Source: Rickettsia typhi
Lineage (GTDB): Bacteria; Pseudomonadota; Alphaproteobacteria; Rickettsiales; Rickettsiaceae
Assembly: GCA_945878545.1 (NCBI GenBank)
Contig: CAMCTQ010000018.1
Span: forward strand, 1-13,989
DNA length: 13,989 bases
Direction of reading: 5' to 3'
This document shows positions 7,145-13,989 of the stretch, piece after piece; positions within the stretch are counted from its first letter, which is position 1, and each line of letters begins with the position of its first letter. The position numbers and the translations under genes were made by a program. The notes below the pieces were generated by a model. The model was not told the origin of the DNA. It made no database searches and saw only the letters and a list, made by a program, of their open reading frames with translations.

Positions 7145-8402
7145 TTATTTTTTAAGGATCACAATAGCATCAGAAACGGCTCTGAGCATTTTTTCCCCCA
7201 TTCCTTCATCCTTGTCTCCAACGGCAGAATTAACTACTTGACCATCAAAAAACATGGTTGAGGACCCTCCGCCATCTAGGTTAAGAGCTTTGATGCATCC
7301 TAAGTCTAATAGTATATTTGCTAATTCAGGTAAAGTTAAACCAATAGCAGTGGAGTTGATTTGTAGTTGGTCATTTACTACAGCTAAGGCTTGAGCTACA
7401 TTTGTATTATCTAATTTAGCGCCTGAATAACCTGCGCTTTTAAGCATATCTTGCATTTGCCCTATAGTTTAGTTCTCGTAATGGTTGAGCATATAAATGC
7501 TCTGCTACTAAGATGATAATCACACCGTCAGCACGAAAGCCAATGGCAGTTCTAGCATGAGGGTTCATGGAAAAACTCTTACTGCCAAAGTTTTCTAATT
7601 CGGCTATGATTTTTCCTTCGTTTATTAGCATAGGAATGCCTGTAACGCTATTAATTATGGGGTGCTTTGAATAAAGCTGCTCTTGTTCCTGTTCAAAATT
7701 AATATCCAATATAACCTTGTCTCCAACGTTGATAGGAAATGTAGTATAAGAGAGAGGTAGTGATAATATCCACCCCGAATTAGAAATATAGTTATCTCCA
7801 TGTTCAAAACATTGGGTAATGATGTTTTCACTGTTGATTAAAAATTCACGACGTTTGTACGGTGTTAGTGTTGTCAGGCCCCATAGAGAATTATATAGAG
7901 CCACATCATTACTATCGTTGACAAACTGGTTTACTTTATTAATCTCTATTTCATTATTACCATGTGTAATCTTAATATTACCGCGAATACGAGCGATATC
8001 AAGCTTATCGTGATCTAATATCAGCGAGCTCCTAGGTTCCTTAGCTAAGCCGAGTATCATACCATTAATAATTAAATTGCCACTAGGGCGCCCATCTTCG
8101 CTATTACCTATTTCAAAAAAACCTGCGTTTACCGCTGCAACAGCATTTTTGCGTAAAGCTATTTCTGGAACAGTTTCTCTGCCAAAGACGCCATTATGAG
8201 CCTTAACTAATTCAAGGCGATAGAGTTTTGGGTCAATTGTAAGAATATGTATTACATGATTTTCTGTAGTAGTTTTTTTGTAATCTAATTCTTGAGATAA
8301 TGTGCCATCTGGTTGCTTAGTTTCTGATGCAGTATTTGCTGCGCAAACAAGAAAATTATTAAAAGAAATTATCAGAAATAAGAATATTTTAAAAGGGCGC
8401 AT
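7145..8402 (-). pseudogene. Exported phosphodiester glycosidase-family protein, frameshifted
   Basis: Two adjacent minus-strand frames together make one protein of about 418 residues. The first part (8402 to 7440, 320 codons) starts with a signal peptide: basic MRPFK, a hydrophobic core at 6-20, and probable cleavage near VCA-AN at 19-23. It then has a typical core with VNAGFF at 91-96, as in the NAGPA-like phosphodiester glycosidase/DUF2233 family. It ends after QPLRELNYRANARYA. The second part (7456 to 7145 as an ATG-started frame) carries SLPELAN-like LTLPELAN and the family signature LDGGGSS. Reading the second frame further upstream gives TIGQMQDMLKSAGY directly after the position of REL in the first frame. 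One extra base in the three-A run at 7468-7470 (minus strand CTAAACT) therefore explains the break. Family members act on phosphodiester-linked sugars outside the cytoplasm; the substrate here is unknown. It could be a true pseudogene or a sequencing error. Confidence 0.85.
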
Positions 8403-8427
8403 AAACTAACCTATTAGTTGATTATTG

Positions 8428-8456
8428 AATATATATATTAATCTATAGCCGGTCAA
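8428..8456 (-). promoter_or_regulatory. Sigma-70-like promoter of the glycosidase gene
   Basis: On the minus strand, TTGACC (8451-8456) is followed after exactly 17 nt by TATATT (8428-8433). These match the -35 and -10 consensus at 5 of 6 positions each. Transcription would begin near 8421, leaving a leader of about 20 nt with an AGG about 7 nt before the ATG at 8402. Position, spacing and direction all fit the frameshifted glycosidase gene. Confidence 0.6.
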
Positions 8457-8615
8457 CTTTCTTTATGTAAAAGGAACTGTAGTATGTAGTTTTTATGGAA
8501 TTAATTCACTTAAAAGAACTTGCAAATAATTCTCTGTTATTTCGTGCGTGATTTTTAAGTAATATCAATGTATATTTTTAGCAAAGATTTTAGTCAAATT
8601 ATAAAAATTATTTAT

Positions 8616-9491
8616 ATGAATAAATTATCATTTCAGAAAATCATATTAGAGTTGCAAAATTTTTGGCAAGATTATGGTTGTGCAATTCTGCAGCCCTATG
8701 ATGTGGAAATGGGTGCTGGAACTTTTCATCCGGCGACGGTTTTGCGTTGTCTTGGGCCAAATCCTTGGAATGTAGCTTATGTTCAGCCATCACGTAGGCC
8801 TACAGATAGTAGATATGCAGAACATCCAAATAGGATGCAGCATTATTATCAATTTCAAGTTATTTTAAAACCATCACCCGATGATATTCAGGATCTTTAT
8901 CTTGAGAGTCTAAAAAGACTTGGTATTGATACAAAAGTTAATGATATAAGATTTGTCGAAGATGACTGGGAGTCACCAACGCTTGGTGCGTCGGGACTTG
9001 GCTGGGAAGTTTGGTGTAATGGTATGGAGGTGTCTCAATTTACTTATATGCAACAAATTGGTGGTATAGATTGCAGGCCAGTAGCTGGAGAAATTACTTA
9101 TGGTCTTGAGAGGTTAGCTCTTTATATTCAGGGAGTTGATGCGGTAAAAGATCTGGATTGGAATGGTCAAAAAGGAGATAGAGCGCTAACTTATGGTCAA
9201 GTTGATTTTGAAGCAGAAAAACAATTTTCAAAATTCAATCTGGAAGCAGCTGATGTAGAAATTTTAACCAGACATTTTGTTGATTCAGAGAAACAATGTA
9301 GGCAACTTATAGACGCAAATTTACCTATGCCAGCTTATGATTATTGCATCAAGGCTAGTCATTTATTTAATTTATTAAATGCCAGGGGGGTAATTAGTGT
9401 TACAGAGCGAGCAGCTTATATCGCAAGGGTACGTAATTTAGCAAAAATAACTTGCGACAAATGGCTTGAAATTCAAGGGTACAATGTATGA
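8616..9491 (+). CDS. glyQ: Glycyl-tRNA synthetase alpha subunit
   Basis: GlyQ is the catalytic class II subunit of the bacterial alpha2-beta2 glycyl-tRNA synthetase, which activates glycine with ATP and charges tRNA-Gly together with GlyS. From the ATG at 8616 the product has 291 residues, the usual size. Conserved blocks are [18 protein letters not shown] (24-41), [10 protein letters not shown] (58-67), [16 protein letters not shown] (73-88), [12 protein letters not shown] (113-124), [16 protein letters not shown] (129-144) and motif 3 [13 protein letters not shown] (158-170). An ATG at 8568 in the same frame would add 16 residues, but family members start at the equivalent of MNKLSFQ. No clear Shine-Dalgarno precedes either start. 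Its stop overlaps the glyS start (ATGA). The 213-nt gap upstream, shared with the divergent glycosidase gene, holds no clean plus-strand promoter that I can name. Confidence 0.97.
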   Translation: MNKLSFQKIILELQNFWQDYGCAILQPYDVEMGAGTFHPATVLRCLGPNPWNVAYVQPSRRPTDSRYAEHPNRMQHYYQFQVILKPSPDDIQDLYLESLKRLGIDTKVNDIRFVEDDWESPTLGASGLGWEVWCNGMEVSQFTYMQQIGGIDCRPVAGEITYGLERLALYIQGVDAVKDLDWNGQKGDRALTYGQVDFEAEKQFSKFNLEAADVEILTRHFVDSEKQCRQLIDANLPMPAYDYCIKASHLFNLLNARGVISVTERAAYIARVRNLAKITCDKWLEIQGYNV

Positions 9492-11506
9492 GTGAACTAG
9501 TAATAGAATTATTTTGCGAGGAAATTCCAGCAATAATGCAAAGCAAGGCAGAAATTGCCTATTTGGATATTTTTGCAAAATATTTTCAAGAAAAAGAAAT
9601 TGGATTTAAGAATATTGAAATCTTTATTGGACCAAGGCGAATAGTAGTGTATGCAAAGGGTCTTGATACAGAGATTAAGGGTAAGTCTATTTCTATTAAA
9701 GGTCCAAAAGCTGATAGTCCAGTATCTGCAATCGAAGGCTTTTGTAAATCTAATAATATAAGCCAAGCTGATTTGGTGGTACGAGAAATAAAAGGTGCGA
9801 AATGTTATTTCTATGAAAAAGAAATAATTACTCAAAAAGTGGTATCGATTCTTCTTAGTAGTTTGCTTGAGCCAATTATGGAATATGTCTGGCCAAAATC
9901 GATGTATTGGTCGGATTATAAAATAAAATGGGTCAGACCACTTAAAAATATATTATGTGTTTTTGATGGTGAGATTATACCTTTTAAACTCGGGCATTTA
10001 ACGGCAAATAATGTTACGTTTGGGCATAGGTTTATGAGTCCGCAACAAATAGTTGTAAAGGATTTTGCTGGGTATAAAAAAGATTTGGCCGAAAATTTTG
10101 TTGTGCTGAATCGTTCTGATAGACTAAATACTATTAGGGTATCCTTAGAAACCGAAGCCAAATCTCTGAATTTAATAATAAAAGATGATCCTGCTTTACT
10201 CGAAGAAGTTGCTGGTCTTGTCGAATATCCAGTGATTTTACGTGGTGCAATTGAACAGAAATTTTTAAAGTTACCAAGCGAAGTTTTAGTTAGTTCCATG
10301 AGGACTCATCAAAAATATTTTAGTCTTTTTAATGAGGAAGGAAAGTTTGCTCCCTATTTTTTATTTGTAAGTAATATAGCATCATCTAATCCAAATATGG
10401 TTATAAAAGGCAATGAAAAAGTACTCTCAGCTAGACTTTCTGATGCTCTATATTTTTATCATCAAGATCTTAAAAAACCACTCGAGAATGGAGTAGACAA
10501 TTTAGATAAGGTTATTTTTCACGCTAAGCTTGGGTCTTTAAAGGCAAAAGTTAAGCGCCTTGTTAGTTTGACAAAATTTATTGATGTAAAATCAAGTCTA
10601 GCAGCAGAAGCGGCATCGATTTGTAAAAGTGATATTCTCTCAGAAGTAGTAGGAGAATTTCCGAACTTGCAGGGTATAATGGGTTACTACTACGCGCTAT
10701 CTGGAGGTAAACAAGAAGCTATTGCTGTTGCGATTCGGGATCATTATAAACCACAAGGTCCTGGTGACTCAGTACCAACCGGCGCAGCAGCGGTACTAGC
10801 GCTAGCAGATAAGATTGATAGTTTGTGTGGTCTGATGCTAGCAGGAGAGAAGCCGACTGGCTCAAAAGATCCTTATGCAGTCCGTAGATTAGCTCTTGGT
10901 ATTATAAGGATTATTCTAGAGAACAAATTGCAACAAAATATTGTAAAACTTGTGGAGTTTTCATGCTCTCTATATGCACCATTCATTCATTATAATTCTG
11001 CTGAAACACATCAAATTATTTCCTTTATTGAAGAGCGTGCAAAAAATTATTTTAAAGAACAATTTGATAATGCTCAGGTAAGTGCAGTCGTAAACAGTTG
11101 GTTAGAACCTGATTTGCTTGTAACAAAATGGAAATTAGAAGCGCTAAATAGCTTTTTGGGTACTGTAAGCGGAGGGGTTTTATTAAATTCCTACAAAAGA
11201 GCTAGTAATATTATCGGTAGTGCAAAACTAAATGGTGAAATAAACCCTGATTTATTTGATCAGCAGGAGGAAATACAGTTGATGGAGTTCTTAACTTTGA
11301 ATTTAGCGTATATTGACTTGCTAATAGAAAAAAAGGATTTCTTAGAGAGTTTAAAAACGCTTTCTAGTATGAATCATGTTATAGCAAACTTCTTTGAGAA
11401 TGTTATGGTAATGGACAAAAATCCGGAGATTGCTAATAATAGGTTATTATTACTGGATAAAATAAGACATCTCTTTAACAAAGTAGCTAATTTTGATCTT
11501 TTGTAA
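9488..11506 (+). CDS. glyS: Glycyl-tRNA synthetase beta subunit
   Basis: GlyS is the beta subunit of tetrameric glycyl-tRNA synthetase; it binds tRNA-Gly and is needed for charging by GlyQ. The 672-residue product is near the usual 680-700. It starts with the conserved ELFCEEIPA block (7-15). It then shows FGHRFM at about 178-183, the [17 protein letters not shown] block at about 388-404, and [15 protein letters not shown] at about 457-471, which belongs to the HD-like central region. The C-terminal part is helical and consistent with the DALR-type anticodon-binding region. The ATG overlaps the glyQ stop by 4 nt and has AAGGG 8 nt upstream, one of the clearer ribosome-binding sites in this window. 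The subunits should be made in equal amounts by coupled translation. Confidence 0.97.
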   Translation: MSELVIELFCEEIPAIMQSKAEIAYLDIFAKYFQEKEIGFKNIEIFIGPRRIVVYAKGLDTEIKGKSISIKGPKADSPVSAIEGFCKSNNISQADLVVREIKGAKCYFYEKEIITQKVVSILLSSLLEPIMEYVWPKSMYWSDYKIKWVRPLKNILCVFDGEIIPFKLGHLTANNVTFGHRFMSPQQIVVKDFAGYKKDLAENFVVLNRSDRLNTIRVSLETEAKSLNLIIKDDPALLEEVAGLVEYPVILRGAIEQKFLKLPSEVLVSSMRTHQKYFSLFNEEGKFAPYFLFVSNIASSNPNMVIKGNEKVLSARLSDALYFYHQDLKKPLENGVDNLDKVIFHAKLGSLKAKVKRLVSLTKFIDVKSSLAAEAASICKSDILSEVVGEFPNLQGIMGYYYALSGGKQEAIAVAIRDHYKPQGPGDSVPTGAAAVLALADKIDSLCGLMLAGEKPTGSKDPYAVRRLALGIIRIILENKLQQNIVKLVEFSCSLYAPFIHYNSAETHQIISFIEERAKNYFKEQFDNAQVSAVVNSWLEPDLLVTKWKLEALNSFLGTVSGGVLLNSYKRASNIIGSAKLNGEINPDLFDQQEEIQLMEFLTLNLAYIDLLIEKKDFLESLKTLSSMNHVIANFFENVMVMDKNPEIANNRLLLLDKIRHLFNKVANFDLL

Positions 11507-11510
11507 TTTT

Positions 11511-12455
11511 ATGGAAGATGCAGAAATTATCGCAAAGGCTGCAAAAATTATTAATGCAGGAGGTTTGGTTTCTTTCCCGACTGAGACGGTCTATGGGCTT
11601 GGTGCTAATGCATTTAGTCAAGATGCTTGCCTTAAGATATACAAAGCAAAGGGGCGCCCGAGCAATAATCCTTTGATAGTTCATGTTGCACGAATAGAAC
11701 AAGCAGAAGAGCTCGCTATTTTTAATGAAGATGCTTATTTGCTGAAGCTGTTATGGCCAGGGCCGCTGACTATGGTGTTGCCTAAAAAAAATAACAGTAA
11801 ATTAGCAGCGTGCGTTACAGCGGGGTTAGATACCGTTGCTATCAGGGTTCCGGCTCATAAAGTTGCTAAGGATTTAATTTTGCAAAGTGGAGTTCCAATA
11901 GCGGCGCCTAGTGCGAATAAATCTGGTTATTTAAGCGCTACTTCGCATGAGCATGTAAAAAATGGTTTCAAAGACGATGAGATATTTATTATTGATTCAG
12001 AGAATACTACTCTGTATGGCCTTGAGTCAACTATTATTGATCTTTCAACTGCTATACCAACAATTCTACGATTCGGATTTATAACGAAGCAAGTTATAGA
12101 GCAAATAATTGGTAAAGAAGTTGCAATTGCTACAAAATCATCGGAAATAAAAGCTCCAGGCATGATGTATTTGCACTATGCTCCTGCAACTCCTGTCAGG
12201 ATTAATGCGAAATCTTTGGAAGAAGGGGAAGTGGGGCTTAATTTCGGTGATAGTACATTAGATTCTAAAGGTTCATTAAATTTAAGTCCAAGCGGCGATT
12301 TATCAGAGGCTGCAGCTAATTTATTTGCTCACTTGCATATACTAGATAGTTATGCCAAGAAAAATTCAATTAAAAAAATTGCCGTAGCGAAGATTCCAAA
12401 CGAATCTATTGGTCTTGCGATAAATGATCGTCTAACTAGGGCTGTACATAGATAG
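11511..12455 (+). CDS. tsaC: L-threonylcarbamoyladenylate synthase, Sua5 type
   Basis: This enzyme makes threonylcarbamoyl-AMP from threonine, bicarbonate and ATP, the first step of the t6A modification at position 37 of tRNAs that read ANN codons. The 314-residue product has the YrdC catalytic domain at about 1-200, with FPTETVYGLGANA (22-34), KAKGRPSNNPL (45-55) and APSANKSG (132-139). The Sua5-specific linker PGMMYLHYAP (216-225) and a C-terminal Sua5 domain follow. It is therefore the long Sua5 form rather than the short TsaC/YrdC form, and the C-terminal domain is somewhat short. An in-frame TTG at 11493 would overlap glyS. The ATG at 11511, 4 nt after the glyS stop, is preferred, with no obvious Shine-Dalgarno. 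Co-transcription with glyQS groups three translation genes. Confidence 0.93.
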   Translation: MEDAEIIAKAAKIINAGGLVSFPTETVYGLGANAFSQDACLKIYKAKGRPSNNPLIVHVARIEQAEELAIFNEDAYLLKLLWPGPLTMVLPKKNNSKLAACVTAGLDTVAIRVPAHKVAKDLILQSGVPIAAPSANKSGYLSATSHEHVKNGFKDDEIFIIDSENTTLYGLESTIIDLSTAIPTILRFGFITKQVIEQIIGKEVAIATKSSEIKAPGMMYLHYAPATPVRINAKSLEEGEVGLNFGDSTLDSKGSLNLSPSGDLSEAAANLFAHLHILDSYAKKNSIKKIAVAKIPNESIGLAINDRLTRAVHR

Positions 12456-12483
12456 GATCAAGGTATTTTAATTTGAATTATCC

Positions 12484-12531
12484 TAAGTTATTTGCAATTT
12501 ATAGATAAGTTATTTTGTTATTTGACAATTT
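12484..12531. repeat. Short direct repeats overlapping a promoter
   Basis: TAAGTTATTT occurs at 12484-12493 and again at 12506-12515, exactly 22 nt apart. A related GTTATTTG(A)CAATTT occurs at 12487-12500 and 12517-12531, the second copy containing the -35 element of the downstream promoter. Two-helical-turn spacing next to a promoter is what an operator could look like. The region is very AT-rich, however, so chance is a real alternative. Confidence 0.35.
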
Positions 12532-12549
12532 TTATAAAGCAAGTAAAAT
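12522..12549 (+). promoter_or_regulatory. Sigma-70-like promoter of the EamA transporter
   Basis: A perfect -35 box TTGACA (12522-12527) is followed after 16 nt by TAAAAT (12544-12549), a 5 of 6 match to the -10 consensus. It lies in the 164-nt gap between sua5 and the transporter gene, reads toward the latter, and would leave a leader of about 65 nt. A second TATAAT at 12579-12584 lacks a recognisable -35 box. Confidence 0.55.
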
Positions 12550-12619
12550 GCCCATAAGATACTTATCCTCTAAGTCAATATAATGTAGATTGACAGTCAC
12601 TTGAATACTAAATAACCTT

Positions 12620-13504
12620 ATGAATTTTTTATCTGCCGAACAACGAGGGTCATTATATGCCGTTATCTCTGGGCTGTGTTATGGTTTTCTAGGGTATTTC
12701 GGTGTTAGTCTTATGAATGCTGATTTATCAGTTACTAATATGCTATTCTGGAGATTTTTTGTAGTTGTTCTATTTATGCTTCCGATGGTAGTATCGCAGT
12801 ACAAAAATATTTTCAGCTCATTTAAGGAAAATCTTAAGGTAGTATTTTATGGTGTAGCTTTTTATAGCACTTCCGCAATAGCCTATTTTATTGGTAGTAA
12901 TTATATTGGGACTGGTCTTACAATGGTTGTGTTTTTTATTTACCCGGCAATTGTTATGTTATTTAATTTCATCCTATACAATGCCAAAATAAGCAAAATG
13001 TACTATTTGGCGTTTTCTATGATTATAATCGGAGTAGTACTTTTGGCAGATCTGCAAGAGTTGGAGCTTGATTTTTTAGGGATAGGGTTTGGTATTTTGT
13101 CTGCACTTTGTTATGCTTGTTATGTGGTAGGGAGTAAAAGAAGTAATGCGTCGCCAATGGTGGCTACTTTTATGGTATCAATTGGGTGTATGATTACGTG
13201 CTTAATTGTTGCTTGTCTTGAATGTAGTTTTTTTATTCCAACTCATTCAAGTAGCTGGATAAATATAGTTGGCATGGCAATTGTTTGTACTGCATTGCCA
13301 ATTTTATTATTATTGCAGAGTTTAAAATATATTAGCTCTGAAAAAGCTTCCATAATATCAGTTCTAGAGCCAGTTTTTGTAGTGATATCCGGTATTGTTT
13401 TGTTAGGCGAGTCCATCAGTGTTATGCAAATTATTGGCACGGTCACTGTGTTGTCAGGGGCTTTAGCAGCCCTTTTTACTAAAAATGTGCCTAATCAAAA
13501 ATAG
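12620..13504 (+). CDS. EamA/DMT-superfamily permease, ten membrane segments
   Basis: This is an inner-membrane transporter of the drug/metabolite superfamily. The 294-residue product is almost wholly hydrophobic with ten predicted segments, at about 12-30, 41-58, 73-91, 98-118, 127-144, 151-170, 181-200, 213-232, 242-262 and 268-286. They are arranged as two five-segment EamA repeats. Each repeat ends with a typical pattern: IYPAIVMLF (107-115) in the first and SVLEPVFVVISGIVLLGE (247-264) in the second. The substrate cannot be read from the sequence; relatives carry amino acids, nucleotide sugars, S-adenosylmethionine or other metabolites, and obligate intracellular bacteria often hold several. 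It does not resemble the rickettsial S-adenosylmethionine carrier closely by eye. It has its own promoter upstream and converges with engB. Confidence 0.85.
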   Translation: MNFLSAEQRGSLYAVISGLCYGFLGYFGVSLMNADLSVTNMLFWRFFVVVLFMLPMVVSQYKNIFSSFKENLKVVFYGVAFYSTSAIAYFIGSNYIGTGLTMVVFFIYPAIVMLFNFILYNAKISKMYYLAFSMIIIGVVLLADLQELELDFLGIGFGILSALCYACYVVGSKRSNASPMVATFMVSIGCMITCLIVACLECSFFIPTHSSSWINIVGMAIVCTALPILLLLQSLKYISSEKASIISVLEPVFVVISGIVLLGESISVMQIIGTVTVLSGALAALFTKNVPNQK

Positions 13505-13575
13505 ATAACAAAAGGGTATAAGAGGATTATTTGGAGTTAAAATCAGCGGATTGTATAACCGTTCACGATTTATGA

Positions 13576-13989
13576 TTAATCTTTTCTTTGCTCTTTGAGG
13601 ATTTGTGCCAAGCTAAGCTGAAGTTCTTTTGCACCTAACCCATTTTTGCTACTGGACAAAACAATATTACATAATAAGTATCCCAAACCTGCAAGATAGT
13701 TTTCGATTTCTAATTGAAACCCCTCTTTTAATGTTACTTTATCTGTTTTTGTAAATACTAATTGTATTTGTTTATTGCAGGAATTCAATAATTCCATAAC
13801 TTTAAGATCATTTTCTTTAATACCTCTTCTAGCGTCAATCAGTAGATTCACTAATTTTAAATTAGGACTATTTTGTAAATAATGAAGAATTAGCTTTTCC
13901 CAGTTTTGTTTTTCTTTTATTGGGACTTTGGCAAAGCCATAACCTGGTAGATCAACTATCACTAATTTTTCTGCGATTGAAAAAAAATT
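13576..13989 (-). CDS. engB: Ribosome-biogenesis GTPase YsxC/EngB, N-terminus outside the window
   Basis: EngB is a small TRAFAC-class GTPase needed for assembly of the large ribosomal subunit. The frame is open to the right edge. Reading in from 13989 gives NFFSIAEKLVIVDLPGYGFA, so the GTG at 13960-13962 lies inside the gene and is not its start. About 137 C-terminal residues are visible. They hold the G3 motif DLPGYG, the EngB-typical WEKLILHYL and LIDARRGI segments, the G4 motif TKTDK (a TKxD form) and the G5-like SSSKNGLG. The Walker A loop (G1) and the switch threonine (G2) lie beyond the edge. The 71-nt gap to the converging transporter gene holds only a weak imperfect hairpin. Confidence 0.93.
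   Translation of the reverse strand, partial: NFFSIAEKLVIVDLPGYGFAKVPIKEKQNWEKLILHYLQNSPNLKLVNLLIDARRGIKENDLKVMELLNSCNKQIQLVFTKTDKVTLKEGFQLEIENYLAGLGYLLCNIVLSSSKNGLGAKELQLSLAQILKEQRKD

Noticed and set aside
7136..7153. A6-GCGTTA-T6 at the end of the glycosidase gene as a terminator
   Set aside because: The stem is only A-T pairs and includes the stop codon; too unstable to call.
7440..7480. Programmed +1 ribosomal frameshift in the glycosidase gene
   Set aside because: No rare-codon or stop-codon slippery motif is present at CTA-AAC-TAT; a base insertion or sequencing error is simpler.
12590..12618. Second TTGACA before the transporter gene as a promoter
   Set aside because: The matching -10 position (TAACCT) would place transcription start inside the coding sequence.
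13547..13561. CGG-A-TT...AACCG inverted repeat between the transporter and engB genes
   Set aside because: Only five pairs with a bulge and no T-run on either strand.

Overview
The window is an AT-rich, gene-dense bacterial chromosome segment. It most likely comes from a member of the Rickettsiales, and probably the Rickettsiaceae. This rests on the gene order murC-murB-ddl-ftsQ, on MurC, MurB, Ddl and AcpS sequences that read like rickettsial orthologues as I remember them, on low-GC codon use, on weak Shine-Dalgarno signals, and on a glycyl-tRNA synthetase split into alpha and beta genes. No database search was possible, so the taxonomic call is an inference.

Layout, left to right. Positions 1-1458 hold the 3' part of a very long pentapeptide-repeat protein whose start lies outside the window. 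It is followed by acpS (holo-ACP synthase). A 14-bp hairpin then separates acpS from a compact cell-wall/division operon: murC, murB, ddl and ftsQ, with gaps of 4 and 3 nt and a 1-nt overlap. The operon ends at ftsQ, and ftsA does not follow. After 135 nt comes plsC, a lysophosphatidate acyltransferase. On the minus strand, converging on plsC, is a phosphodiester glycosidase-like exported protein. It is broken by one apparent single-base insertion, although its promoter looks intact. Divergent from it is a translation cluster: glyQ, glyS (4-nt ATGA overlap) and a Sua5-type threonylcarbamoyl-AMP synthase (4-nt gap). A stand-alone EamA/DMT-type transporter with a good sigma-70-like promoter follows. 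The right edge cuts ysxC/engB (minus strand), a ribosome-assembly GTPase.

The genes fall into four jobs: peptidoglycan precursor synthesis and divisome (murC, murB, ddl, ftsQ), lipid and acyl-carrier metabolism (plsC, acpS), translation (glyQ, glyS, tsaC/sua5, engB), and envelope or accessory functions (pentapeptide protein, phosphodiester glycosidase, DMT transporter). I found no tRNA, rRNA, insertion sequence, CRISPR array or phage gene. No intergenic stretch exceeds about 215 bases.

I see no convincing new multi-gene system. The points most worth checking are the frameshifted glycosidase, the unusually long pentapeptide solenoid, and the absence of ftsA behind ftsQ.
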